From the NCBI GenBank assembly GCA_003248655.1, contig QFPM01000001.1:248001-312000 (forward strand): a stretch of DNA of 64,000 bases. Direction: 5' to 3'. Made by a program: the position numbers and the translations under genes. Under the pieces are notes generated by a model. That model saw only the letters and a program-made list of their open reading frames with translations, was not told where the DNA came from and searched no databases. The stretch is from Microbacterium sp. (lineage in GTDB: Bacteria > Actinomycetota > Actinomycetes > Actinomycetales > Microbacteriaceae). Within the stretch, counting starts at the first letter, position 1, and each line of letters begins with the position of its first letter. This document shows, one piece after another, positions 24,687-33,277 of this stretch.

Positions 24687-25480
24687 CGGAGGCCTCTCGA
24701 GTGGTCGTGCGGGGCGACGGCGGGCGCGGCCGCGTCGAGTTCGGCGAGGAGCGCGTCGACGCTCTGCGTGCGGGCCGTGTGCGCGACGGTGAACCCGAGC
24801 GCTTCGGCGTCGCGCGTCGTGCCGGGCCCGATCGAGGCTACCCGGACGGATGCCGGGAGGGCGCCCGCCTGGCGGCGAAGCTCCCGCCCGACGCTGAGCG
24901 ACGTGAGCAGCACGACGTCGATCGTCCCACTGCGCAGCGCCTCGACGACCGCGGGGTCGAGGTCGACGCCGACCGTGCGATACGCGATGCAGACGTCGAC
25001 GCCGAAGCCGCGCAGCTGCAGCTCGTCGCTGATGACGGCGGATGCCAGGTCGGAGCGCACGATGAGCGCGCGGCCCGTCGCCTGGGGCGACCGGCCGTCG
25101 CACCACTGCGCGGCCATCGCCGCGGCCGACGATTCGCCGAGCGGCACGAAGGCGACCTCGGCGCCCGCCGCGGCGACGGCGCGGGCGGTCGCGGGGCCGA
25201 CGGCCGCGATGCGGCTGTGCGCGGGAATCGTGACGCCCTGCGCCACGAGCTGCTCGACGCTCGCCGCGCTCGTGACGAACAGCCACGCGTATTCGCCCGC
25301 GGCGAGCGCGGCGAAGGCGCGGTCGCGGGCGTCGGTGTCGCGCGGCGGCGCGGACGCGATGAGCGGGGCGATCACGGGGTCGCCGCCGCGGCGACGGACG
25401 CCCTCGGCAACCCGGTCGCCCCACGCACCCCCTCGCGGGATCAGTACGCGGGTGCCCGTCAAGGCGCCACCGGCGGTCAT
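24683..25480 (-). CDS. hemD: Uroporphyrinogen-III synthase
   Basis: Cyclises hydroxymethylbilane with ring-D inversion. The family diverges strongly, so the call rests on weak motifs (VLIPRGGAWGDRVAEGVR at the start; TSAASVEQLV; FVPLGESSAAAM; VLLTSLSVGREL) and on position between hemC and hemB. 265 residues, a normal length for a stand-alone enzyme without a fused methyltransferase. It overlaps both neighbours by ATGA. Confidence 0.93.
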   Translation of the reverse strand: MTAGGALTGTRVLIPRGGAWGDRVAEGVRRRGGDPVIAPLIASAPPRDTDARDRAFAALAAGEYAWLFVTSAASVEQLVAQGVTIPAHSRIAAVGPATARAVAAAGAEVAFVPLGESSAAAMAAQWCDGRSPQATGRALIVRSDLASAVISDELQLRGFGVDVCIAYRTVGVDLDPAVVEALRSGTIDVVLLTSLSVGRELRRQAGALPASVRVASIGPGTTRDAEALGFTVAHTARTQSVDALLAELDAAAPAVAPHDHSRGLR

Positions 25481-26424
25481 CGGCCGCTCCCCGCAAGGTC
25501 GGCGAGGTCGGCCGCACCCCCGTCGAGGAGCTCGGCGACCACAGTTGCGGCCGCGGCATCCCGCGCAGGCTCGTCCGTGACGGCGTCTCGAGCGAACGCC
25601 CGCTCGACGCGCACCGCGCGCGCCCCGTCCAGCGAGTACACCTCCGCGATCAGCGCGACGGACTCGGGCTCGTCCCCCACGCGAGCCGTGATCCCGACGG
25701 GCGCGGCGCAGCCGGCCTCGAGCCGCCGCAGCACGGCTCGCTCGAGGAGGGCCGTCACCTCGGCATCCGCGTCGGTGATGGGCGCAACGGCATCCGCGAC
25801 GGCGTCTCCCTCGCGCACCTCGACGGCGAGCGCGCCCTGCCCGGCGGAGGTCGGCCACCCGCTCTCGTCGAAGCGGTCCGCGATGCGGTCGGTGCGGTCG
25901 ATGCGGGTGAGCCCCGCCTCGGCGAGCACGACCCCGTCGTACTCCCCTTCGTCGACTTTGCTCAGGCGCGTGTCGACGTTCCCGCGGATGCCGCGGACGT
26001 CGAGATCGGGCCGCCGCCGCAGCAGCTGCGCGACGCGGCGCGGCGATCCGCTTCCGACGACGGCTCCGTGCGGGAGCGCGTCGAGTGTCAGGCCTCCCCG
26101 ACTGCACAGCACGTCGCGTACCGGCGCGCGCGGGGGCACCGCGCCGATGCAGAGCCCCTCGACGGCGCCGGTCGGCAGGTCCTTCATCGAGTGCACGACG
26201 AGGTCGCACTCCCCGCGCAGGAGGGCTTCGCGCAGCGCCGCGACGAACACGCCCGTGCCGCCGAGCTGCGCGAGCGGGCCGGTCAGCACATCGCCCGCCG
26301 TCGTGATCGGCACGAGTTCGACCTCGCGGCCCGTGGCGGCACGGATCGCGTTCGCGACGTGGCCGGACTGGGTCGTCGCGAGCAGGCTCGCGCGCGTCCC
26401 GAGTCGGAGTGCGGCAGCGCTCAC
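25477..26424 (-). CDS. hemC: Hydroxymethylbilane synthase (porphobilinogen deaminase)
   Basis: Polymerises four porphobilinogens onto a dipyrromethane cofactor. The cofactor-attaching cysteine is Cys239 in LEAGCAAPVG. The N-terminal LGTRASLLATTQSGHVA, VVHSMKDLPT and GSGSPRRVAQLL segments are family signatures. 315 residues. The GTG start at 26424 overlaps the hemH stop (GTGA); the open frame farther upstream is hemH shadow. It is coupled to hemD by ATGA. Confidence 0.97.
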   Translation of the reverse strand: MSAAALRLGTRASLLATTQSGHVANAIRAATGREVELVPITTAGDVLTGPLAQLGGTGVFVAALREALLRGECDLVVHSMKDLPTGAVEGLCIGAVPPRAPVRDVLCSRGGLTLDALPHGAVVGSGSPRRVAQLLRRRPDLDVRGIRGNVDTRLSKVDEGEYDGVVLAEAGLTRIDRTDRIADRFDESGWPTSAGQGALAVEVREGDAVADAVAPITDADAEVTALLERAVLRRLEAGCAAPVGITARVGDEPESVALIAEVYSLDGARAVRVERAFARDAVTDEPARDAAAATVVAELLDGGAADLADLAGSGR

Positions 26425-27656
26425 TCGACGACTCCCGCGAGGGCCGGCTGGATGCCGAGGCGCTTGTTCTCGCAGCATCCGGGGCGGCACACGTCGTACC
26501 AGGGTCCGAGGTCGGTCTCGTGCGGGCGGTCCTCGGGTGCATCGCCGCGCAGGCGCTCCTCGATGAGGTCGACGAGGCCCGCGACGTACGCAGGGTGCGT
26601 GCCCGGCGTCGGGGTTCGGATGGCGGTAAGGCCGAGCTCGCCCGCCGTCTCCATCGCCTCGGTGTCGAGGTCCCACAGGACTTCCATGTGGTCGCTGACG
26701 AACCCGAGCGGCACGATCACGACCGCCTTGCGGCCCGCGGCGGGAAGCTCGGCGAGCGCGTCGTTGATGTCGGGTTCGAGCCACGGCACCTGCGGCGGGC
26801 CGGACCGGCTCTGGAACACGAGTTGCCAGGAGATGTCACCCGATGTCGCGGCCATGAGCTTTTCGGCAACGGCGATGTGCTGGGCGACGTATGCACCGCC
26901 GGGGCCGAAGCCGGCGTCGCGCGGGCCCGAGCGGTCGGCATCCGAATAGGGAATCGAATGGGTCGAGAACAGCACCTCGATCTCGTCGGCGGTGAACCCG
27001 TCGGCGCGCAGGCGAGCGAGCGCATCGGTGAGTCCTTCGGCGAACGGCGCGACGAAGCCCGGGTGATCGAAGAACTGGCGCACCTTGTCGATCTCGACCC
27101 GGTCCGACAGGGCCGTCGCTTCGAGCGCGTCGGCGAGGTCTTCCCGGTACTGCCGGCACGACGAGTACGACGAGTAGGCGCTCGTTGCGAGCGCGAGGAA
27201 CGTGCGGTGGCCGTCGTCGAAGCCGGCCAGGAGCGCGTCGGAGACGTACGGCTCCCAGTTGCGGTTGCCCCAGTACACGGGCAGGTCGAGCCCGCGGGCG
27301 GCGAGCTCGGCATCCAGCGCCGCCTTGAGCTCCCGGTTGTGCTCGTTGATCGGCGACACCCCGCCGAAGTGGCGGTAGTGGTGCGCGACCTCTTCGAGGC
27401 GCTCATCGGGGATGCCGCGGCCCGCCGTCACGTTCTGGAGGAACGGGATGACATCGGCCTGACCCTCGGGACCGCCGAAGCCGAGCAGCAGCACGGCGTC
27501 GTACGCGGCGGGACCGCTCGCGAACGGCTCACCCGACGCCGACGCCGGCGTGGCGGCGGGCACGTGGCATCCGGGTGCGCACGCGGGCACTCCGCTCGCG
27601 CGCGGCGGCTTCGGACGGAACGCGGCGCGGGACTGCGCGATGTTCTCGGCAGCCAT
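26421..27656 (-). CDS. hemH: Ferrochelatase (coproporphyrin ferrochelatase, CpfC) with Fe-S-type cysteines
   Basis: Inserts Fe2+ into coproporphyrin III; because HemQ is encoded next door, coproporphyrin rather than protoporphyrin is the likely substrate. 411 residues. The metal-insertion His is His233 in FSTHSIP; other family segments are LLGFGGPEG and PINEHNRE. Cys167 (SSCRQY) and the C-terminal trio Cys390, Cys394, Cys395 (VCRPGCCENKR) match the [2Fe-2S] ligands seen in actinobacterial ferrochelatases. Unusual is a 50-residue N-terminal extension with two extra cysteines (Cys26, Cys30) before the catalytic domain. The start overlaps hemQ by 1 nt (TGATG). Confidence 0.96.
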   Translation of the reverse strand: MAAENIAQSRAAFRPKPPRASGVPACAPGCHVPAATPASASGEPFASGPAAYDAVLLLGFGGPEGQADVIPFLQNVTAGRGIPDERLEEVAHHYRHFGGVSPINEHNRELKAALDAELAARGLDLPVYWGNRNWEPYVSDALLAGFDDGHRTFLALATSAYSSYSSCRQYREDLADALEATALSDRVEIDKVRQFFDHPGFVAPFAEGLTDALARLRADGFTADEIEVLFSTHSIPYSDADRSGPRDAGFGPGGAYVAQHIAVAEKLMAATSGDISWQLVFQSRSGPPQVPWLEPDINDALAELPAAGRKAVVIVPLGFVSDHMEVLWDLDTEAMETAGELGLTAIRTPTPGTHPAYVAGLVDLIEERLRGDAPEDRPHETDLGPWYDVCRPGCCENKRLGIQPALAGVVE

Positions 27657-28345
27657 CAGCCGAGCACCTCCGCGAGCTCGGCGATCTGGACGCGGCGGCC
27701 CGTGTAGAACGGCACCTCCTCGCGCACGTGCCGGCGGGCGTCGGTGGCCCGAAGGTCGCGCATGAGGTCGACGAGGTGGATCGGGTCGTCCGCCTCGAGC
27801 GGCAGGAGCCACTCGTAATCGCTGAGCGCGAAGGTCGAGACGGTGTTCGCGACGACCTCGGTGAACTTCGCGCCGCGACGGCCGTGCTGGGCGAGCATCG
27901 CGGAGCGCTCCTCCTCGGGCAGGATGTACCACTCGTAGCTGCGGACGAAGGGGTAGAGGCACAGCCAGTCGCGGGCTTGCTCGCCGCGGAGGTAGCCGGG
28001 GATGTGGCGCTTGTTGAACTCGGCTTCGCGGTGCACGCCCATCGCGCTCCACACGTTGTCGAAGCTCGCGAGCGGCGCCGTCCGGCGGAGGGTGCGCAGG
28101 GCCCGCTGCAGCGTCGCGGGGTCTTCCGGCGTGCCCGGAACCGTGTGCAGCCAGAGCATCAGGTCGGCTTCGTGGCGCATGCCGGTGACGTCGTAGATGC
28201 CGCGCAGCTCGACGCCTTCGGCCGCGAGTGCGGCGACGGCCGCGTCGAGTTCGGCAAGGCCCGCCGCGTCCGGAGCCGCCGCGCGGGGCCTCGGCCCCGC
28301 CAGGACGGCGAAGAGGGTGTAGCCGAGAGGGACGACGTCGGTCAT
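27656..28345 (-). CDS. hemQ: Coproheme decarboxylase (HemQ/ChdC)
   Basis: Oxidatively decarboxylates coproheme to heme b, the last step of the coproporphyrin pathway. 229 residues of the chlorite-dismutase-like superfamily. Signatures: RHEADLMLWLHT, EFNKRHIPGYLRGE and the RSYEWYILPEEER stretch that carries the conserved active-site Tyr. There is no N-terminal signal. ATG at 28345 overlaps the stop of the upstream oxidase gene (ATGA). The long frame above is shadow. Confidence 0.97.
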   Translation of the reverse strand: MTDVVPLGYTLFAVLAGPRPRAAAPDAAGLAELDAAVAALAAEGVELRGIYDVTGMRHEADLMLWLHTVPGTPEDPATLQRALRTLRRTAPLASFDNVWSAMGVHREAEFNKRHIPGYLRGEQARDWLCLYPFVRSYEWYILPEEERSAMLAQHGRRGAKFTEVVANTVSTFALSDYEWLLPLEADDPIHLVDLMRDLRATDARRHVREEVPFYTGRRVQIAELAEVLG

Positions 28346-29802
28346 GCGAGGCTCCTTGCAGGATGCGCCGCCGAATCGGTGGCGCGGTGGATGGGATGGA
28401 GGTCGGGGGTGCCGTCGAGCTCGGCGAGAAGGTCCGCGGCGAGCGCGCGGGCGTGCGGGATGACCGATGCCAGGCCCGTCCCGGCCACGGCCGCACCGGC
28501 GCGGTGGATGCCGCGGCGCGCGGCGCGCGTGATCGCCTCCGCGCGGGCGGGGCCTGAGTCGTCGTCGGCGGGCGTGGAGACGGCATCCGTCCAGTCCTGC
28601 ACGACGAGATCGACGACGTGCTCGGGGCGGACGGCGACACCCGTCAGCAACTCGACCTCGCGCGCGACGTCGGTGGAGGTCGCGAGGCCCGCGCCATCGG
28701 CGGCGCGCGCCGAGAGCCGCACGAGGTGGCGCCCGGCGGGAGCGGCGGCAGCGGCCCACTCCCACTTCGCCGTGACGTGCGTGAGCGCCTTCGCGGCGGT
28801 CGGGAGCGCGGGGTCGACGATGACGCCGGAACCCACCGGGTAGCCGTCGAGTCCCGCGTGGTCGATCGCGGCGGCGACGACGCGCACGCGGCCGTCGGGG
28901 GGCGCGGGCTGGGTAGCCGGTGTCGGCGGCACGCCGAGCAGGCGATCGGCGACGCTCTGCCCCGTCGCGACGACGACGCGGGATGCCGTGAGCGCGCCCT
29001 CCGACGTGCGGACGACGAGTGGGGCGTCGCCGTCGTCGTCGATCGCAATGACGGGGGCACCCGTGCGCACCTGTGCGCCGTGGCGGCGGGCCGCGTCCGC
29101 GAGGGCTTCGGGCAGGCGCCACATGCCCCCCGAGATTCCGCCGACGGACGCCCCGGCGCGGGCCGTCTGCGCGACCTCGCCCGCCGCGACGACGAGCGAC
29201 CCGTGCGCGAGGAACGCGCGCCACAGCCCCGGGTGGAGCGTCGACAGCCGCGCCGCCGACGCGGGGCGCGAGTAGACGCTCCGGCACAGCGTGTTGACGA
29301 GCCGGTGCGCGACGACCGGGCCGAGCCGCTCGGCGACGAGGTCGTACAGCGACGGCTCGTCGGCATCCGGGGTGTACGGCGACAGCGACGGCTCCTCCGC
29401 GGCCCGCGCCGCGGCGTCGGCACCGATCAGCGCGACGATGTCGGCTGCCCTCGGGTCGGCCGGGATGCCCAGCACCGTGCGGCGCGGAAGCGGAGCCCGC
29501 ACGGCGCCCGCGTCGGTCGCGACGGCGAGGAAAGCCCCTCCCGGGCGCGGTTCGACGAGGTCGAGGCCGAGCCCCGCATCCGCGACGAGCGCGGCGACGG
29601 CATCCGTGCGCGTCGCGAACGACTCGGCGCCGAGGTCGAGGTCGAGTCCTGCGAGCGTGCCGCGGCGGAGGAGCCCGCCCACGCGGTCGGACGCTTCGCA
29701 CACGATGACGCGCCGGCCCGCGCGCGCGAGGTCGTGGGCGACGACGAGTCCGCCCACGCCGCCGCCGACGATGATGATGACGTCGGCATCCGTCATCGTC
29801 AC
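28342..29802 (-). CDS. hemY: Coproporphyrinogen III oxidase, FAD-dependent (HemY/CgoX type)
   Basis: Oxidises coproporphyrinogen III to coproporphyrin III with FAD. 486 residues; the dinucleotide fold opens the protein (VIIIVGGGVGGLVVAHDLARAG), followed by EASDRVGGLLR and the TLHPGLWRAFL substrate-domain region. In an operon with hemQ and a CpfC-type hemH the coproporphyrinogen role is preferred over protoporphyrinogen oxidase. Start choice: GTG at 29802 overlaps the hemE stop (GTGA) and has GGAGG 5 nt upstream; ATG at 29796 and GTG at 29814 are alternatives. Confidence 0.95.
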   Translation of the reverse strand: MTMTDADVIIIVGGGVGGLVVAHDLARAGRRVIVCEASDRVGGLLRRGTLAGLDLDLGAESFATRTDAVAALVADAGLGLDLVEPRPGGAFLAVATDAGAVRAPLPRRTVLGIPADPRAADIVALIGADAAARAAEEPSLSPYTPDADEPSLYDLVAERLGPVVAHRLVNTLCRSVYSRPASAARLSTLHPGLWRAFLAHGSLVVAAGEVAQTARAGASVGGISGGMWRLPEALADAARRHGAQVRTGAPVIAIDDDGDAPLVVRTSEGALTASRVVVATGQSVADRLLGVPPTPATQPAPPDGRVRVVAAAIDHAGLDGYPVGSGVIVDPALPTAAKALTHVTAKWEWAAAAAPAGRHLVRLSARAADGAGLATSTDVAREVELLTGVAVRPEHVVDLVVQDWTDAVSTPADDDSGPARAEAITRAARRGIHRAGAAVAGTGLASVIPHARALAADLLAELDGTPDLHPIHRATDSAAHPARSLA

Positions 29803-30923
29803 GCGGGCCTCCACTCGTGCACGAGGCGCACGAGGTCAGTGAGCACGGCCGGATCGGTGTCTTTCGGGACGCCGTGGCCGAGGTTGAACACGTGCGCGCG
29901 CGCCGCGAGGCCCGCCGTCAGCACGTCGTTGACGGCGCGGGCGCGCACGTCCGCGGGGGCGAACAGGAGCGCGGGGTCGAGGTTTCCCTGCAGCGTCAGG
30001 TCTGCGTCGATCCGGCGCGCCGCGACATCGAGCGGCACGCGGTAGTCGACCCCGAGCGCGTCGATGTCGAGGGTCGCCATGTCGGCGAGGATTTCGCCCG
30101 TGCCGACGCCGAAGTGGATGAGCGGCACGCGCGCCCCGCCCGGAATCTCGATCGCCCGTACGGCCTCGAGCGCGGCGGCGGATGCCGGGAGCACCGATTC
30201 GCGGTAGTCGGCCGGCGCGACCGCGCCCGCCCACGAGTCGAACAGCTGGCCCGCGCTCGCGCCGGCCTCCACCTGCAGCGCGAGGAAGCGTCCCGTGACC
30301 TCGGCGAGCCAGTGCGTCAGATCGTGCCACGCGGCGGGGTCGGAGTGCACAAGGCTCCGCGCGCCGAGGTGGTCCTTCGACGGTCCGCCCTCGACGATGT
30401 AGGCCGCGAGGGTGAACGGCGCCCCCGCGAATCCGATCAGCGGGATCGCCTCGCCGCGGGCTTCGGACTCCTCGGCGAGCATCGCGACGGTGCGGGCGAC
30501 GGCATCCGCGACCTCTCCCCCGCGCTCGGTGACAAGGGCGGGGTCGATGCGCACGAGCTCGGCGATCTGCGCGGCGGTGGTCACCGGCTCGGCGAAGACC
30601 GGGCCGCGGCCCGCGGCGATCTCGACCTCGAGGCCTGCGAGCTTCAGGGGAACGACGATGTCGCTGAAGAAGACGGCGGCATCCACGCCGTGCCGGCGCA
30701 CCGGCTGCAGCGTGATCTCGCTCGCCATCGCCGGGTCGAGGCACGCCTCGAGCATCGTCCCACCGGTCTGGCGAAGTGCCCGGTACTCGGGGAGCGACCG
30801 CCCCGCTTGGCGCATGAACCAGACCGGGGTGACCTCCGGCCGGTCGCCGCGCAGGGCCCGAACGAGCCGTGACGACGACGTTCCGTCGGCGATGAGCGGG
30901 TGGGTGTCGTGGAGGACGGGCAC
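29799..30923 (-). CDS. hemE: Uroporphyrinogen decarboxylase
   Basis: Removes four carboxyls from uroporphyrinogen III to give coproporphyrinogen III. 374 residues. WFMRQAGRSLPEYRALR near the N-terminus contains the substrate arginines, FFSDIVVP the catalytic Asp region, and GFAGAPFTLAAYIVEGG the second family block. First gene of the minus-strand heme operon; GTG start at 30923 with a weak GAAGG about 12 nt upstream. It shares a 72-bp divergent promoter region with hemA. Confidence 0.97.
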   Translation of the reverse strand: MPVLHDTHPLIADGTSSSRLVRALRGDRPEVTPVWFMRQAGRSLPEYRALRQTGGTMLEACLDPAMASEITLQPVRRHGVDAAVFFSDIVVPLKLAGLEVEIAAGRGPVFAEPVTTAAQIAELVRIDPALVTERGGEVADAVARTVAMLAEESEARGEAIPLIGFAGAPFTLAAYIVEGGPSKDHLGARSLVHSDPAAWHDLTHWLAEVTGRFLALQVEAGASAGQLFDSWAGAVAPADYRESVLPASAAALEAVRAIEIPGGARVPLIHFGVGTGEILADMATLDIDALGVDYRVPLDVAARRIDADLTLQGNLDPALLFAPADVRARAVNDVLTAGLAARAHVFNLGHGVPKDTDPAVLTDLVRLVHEWRPA

Positions 30924-30939
30924 GAGTGGGCGACCTTCG

Positions 30940-30967
30940 TTGGTGGAGCGGAGTTAATCGTTATACT
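30940..30967 (+). promoter_or_regulatory. Promoter of hemA, in the hemE-hemA divergent region
   Basis: TTGGTG (30940-30945) and TATACT (30962-30967) are 16 nt apart, a good sigma-70-type match, with AAGGAG and the hemA GTG farther down. The opposite strand carries the A/T-rich TATAAC at about 30965-30960 for the hemE operon, so the two promoters overlap and could share one regulator. GAGT and ACTC arms around the A/T-rich core are suggestive of an operator but imperfect. Confidence 0.55.
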
Positions 30968-30995
30968 ACTCACGATCCTAAGGAGTATCCGCCCC

Positions 30996-32276
30996 GTGCT
31001 CGTCTGCCTGTCCGCTCATCAGCGCACCACCTCGCTCGAAGACCTCGAGCGCCTCTCGGTCGTCGGCGATGCCGCCGCAGCCGAGCTGACGGCCGCGCAC
31101 GAAGCGATCCGCGGGGCCGTCGTGCTGGCGACCTGCAATCGCTTCGAGGCCTACTTCGACGTCGCCGACGCGCCCGATGCGTCGCCGATCCCGGCGCTCG
31201 ATGCCGCGATGGAGCGCCTCGCCGACCTCACCGAACTGCCGTTCCGACACGTGCGCGAGACGGTCGACTTCGCGCACGGCAACGGCGTCGCGCAGCATCT
31301 GTTCTCGGTCGCCGCGGGGCTCGACTCGGTAGCCGTCGGCGAAGACGAAATCGCCGGGCAGGTGCGCCGCGCGCTCGAAGCCGCGCGGCGCGAAGGCGTG
31401 ACGACCTCCCCGCTCGAGCACCTCTTCCAGCGTGCGACCGAAACCTCCCGCGCCGTCAAGAACTCGACCCGGCTCGGCGAGTCGGGTCGCTCGCTGGTGC
31501 GCCTCGCCGTCGAACTCGCGACCTCGCGCGTCGGCACGTGGGAAAACGCGCGCGTGTTGCTCGTCGGCACCGGCCGGTACGCCGCGGCATCCCTGGCCGC
31601 CCTCCGCGCCGTCGGCGCCACCGACATCCGCGTGCACTCGCGCTCGGGGCGAAGCCGCTTCGCCAGCCGCGAGAACCTGGTTCCCGTCTCAGCGGCGGAG
31701 TTCCCGGGCGAAGCCGCCGCGGCGGATGTCATCGTGACCTGCACCACGACGACCGACACGTACGCTCTCACGGCCGAAGACCACGCCGAGGCCCGGCGCG
31801 GCATCGACCGCCCGCAGCTCGTCATCGACCTCGGGATGCCGCGAAACGTCGACCCCGGCGTGCGGGGCGTCGTCGGCGTCGAGGTGCTCGATCTCGACAC
31901 GATCCGGGTGCACGCGCCGATCGACGAGTTCGCGACGATCGACGAGGCCCGCCTCATCGTGCAGACCGCGGCGCAGCGCCACGCGATGGCCCGCCGCGTC
32001 CACGAGGTCGCGCCCGCCGTCGTCGACCTGCGCGAATACGTGCATACCGTGCTCGAGCGCGAGATCGAGCGCGCCCGCGCGCGGGGGGCGGACGCCGACA
32101 CCGAGGCCACCCTGCGGCACTTCTCGGGCGCGCTGCTACACGGACTGATCGCGCAGGGTCACACGCTCGCCGCCGCGGGATCGGGGCCGGCCTGGGTCGA
32201 GGCCGTTCGCACCGTTGTGCCGAGTGCCGACGCCCCCGCGGGGCGCGGCCGCGACGACCTCCGCGACCTGGGCTGA
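30996..32276 (+). CDS. hemA: Glutamyl-tRNA reductase
   Basis: Reduces Glu-tRNA(Glu) to glutamate-1-semialdehyde with NADPH, the committed step of the C5 pathway. 426 residues. The catalytic cysteine is Cys47 in LATCNRFEAYF. VAAGLDSVAVGEDEIAGQVR, the NADPH-domain segment VLLVGTGRYAAASLAALRAVG and IDLGMPRNVDP are typical. GTG at 30996 is chosen because AAGGAG lies 10 nt upstream and homologous sequence begins with LVCLSAHQRTTSL; the frame is open farther left only as hemE shadow. A LacI gene follows after 5 nt, so they are probably co-transcribed. Confidence 0.97.
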   Translation: MLVCLSAHQRTTSLEDLERLSVVGDAAAAELTAAHEAIRGAVVLATCNRFEAYFDVADAPDASPIPALDAAMERLADLTELPFRHVRETVDFAHGNGVAQHLFSVAAGLDSVAVGEDEIAGQVRRALEAARREGVTTSPLEHLFQRATETSRAVKNSTRLGESGRSLVRLAVELATSRVGTWENARVLLVGTGRYAAASLAALRAVGATDIRVHSRSGRSRFASRENLVPVSAAEFPGEAAAADVIVTCTTTTDTYALTAEDHAEARRGIDRPQLVIDLGMPRNVDPGVRGVVGVEVLDLDTIRVHAPIDEFATIDEARLIVQTAAQRHAMARRVHEVAPAVVDLREYVHTVLEREIERARARGADADTEATLRHFSGALLHGLIAQGHTLAAAGSGPAWVEAVRTVVPSADAPAGRGRDDLRDLG

Positions 32277-32281
32277 CCGTC

Positions 32282-33250
32282 ATGAACCGCGTGACGCTCC
32301 GCGACGTCGCCACGCGCGCGGGGGTGTCGACGGCCGCCACGAGCCAGGCGCTGAACGATCGCGGGAACCTGCGCCCAGAGACGCGCGAGCGCATCAAGGC
32401 GATCGCCGCCGAGCTCGGGTACGCCCCGAACAAGTACGCGGCGGCGCTCCGCCACGGGCGCACGATGTCGGTCGGATTCGTCATGGCGGCGGGCTCGTTG
32501 CAGGACGGACGCCGGGCGCTGCAACGCGCGCGCCAACTCGACGCGCTCGTCCGCGCCGGCGCGATGCGAGGCTTCACCGTCACGGTCGTCCCCGACTCGC
32601 GCCCCGACCTCCTCTCCGGAGCGCAGCTCGACGCACTGTACTTCCCCGATCCCGCCGACGATCGCGCGATCCTGCGCGAAGCGGCGGGCCTCGGCATCCG
32701 CGTCGTCGCGAACGACCTCACGGTGCCGGGCGGGCTGACGATCCGCACGGGGTACGCTGCCGCCGTGCGCCTCGGGCTCGCCCATCTCGTCGACGTCGGC
32801 GCCGAGCGGATCGGGTTTCTCGTCGACGAAAGCGAAGTCCCACGCGACCAGGTCGGCGAGAGCGCGTACCTCGCGTGGAGCGCCGTGAACGGCCGCACGC
32901 CCCTCGTCGCGCGGGTGGATGCCGGTCGCCGCAGGCTCACGAGCGCCATCCACGCCCTGCTCGACGCGGGCGCCGACGCCCTCTTCGCCTACTGCGAAGA
33001 GGGGCCGGAGGTCTTCGCCCACCTCGACGAGATCGGCGTCATCGTTCCGCGCGACGTGCAGTTGCTCGCGCTGTGCACGACCGACGACGAGAACACCGCG
33101 CGGCTCGGCATCAGCCACGTGCGCCTGTACCCCGAGCGGGCGCCCGACATCCTGTTCGCTGCCCTGGATGCCGCGGCGGATGCCGGGGAGTCGCCGTCTG
33201 CATCCGTCGAGCTTCCGGTCGAGCTCGTGCGGGGCGCGACGACCCGCTGA
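32282..33250 (+). CDS. LacI family transcriptional regulator downstream of hemA
   Basis: A 322-residue regulator. The N-terminal LacI helix-turn-helix is VTLRDVATRAGVSTAATSQALN with hinge helix NKYAAALRHG; the rest is a periplasmic-binding-protein-like ligand domain (LDALYFPDPADD, ISHVRLYPERAPDILFAAL). It begins 5 nt after the hemA stop with no strong ribosome site of its own, so translation is probably coupled to hemA. Its effector is unknown; a sugar is typical for the family and no sugar gene is adjacent. Four copies of the GGATGCC/GGCATCC heptamer fall within this gene. Confidence 0.9.
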   Translation: MNRVTLRDVATRAGVSTAATSQALNDRGNLRPETRERIKAIAAELGYAPNKYAAALRHGRTMSVGFVMAAGSLQDGRRALQRARQLDALVRAGAMRGFTVTVVPDSRPDLLSGAQLDALYFPDPADDRAILREAAGLGIRVVANDLTVPGGLTIRTGYAAAVRLGLAHLVDVGAERIGFLVDESEVPRDQVGESAYLAWSAVNGRTPLVARVDAGRRRLTSAIHALLDAGADALFAYCEEGPEVFAHLDEIGVIVPRDVQLLALCTTDDENTARLGISHVRLYPERAPDILFAALDAAADAGESPSASVELPVELVRGATTR

Positions 33251-33277
33251 ACGAGTGCGTGCGCCGCTGCGCCACTG

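Noticed and set aside
23691..25559. Long frame suggesting a hemD-hemB fusion
   Set aside because: The upper part is a different frame from hemD; both proteins have their own starts with ATGA overlaps.
30926..33250. A single 774-residue fusion of a hemA-region frame with the LacI regulator
   Set aside because: The first 450 codons are Arg/Pro-rich shadow of hemA in another frame; the real regulator starts at ATG 32282.
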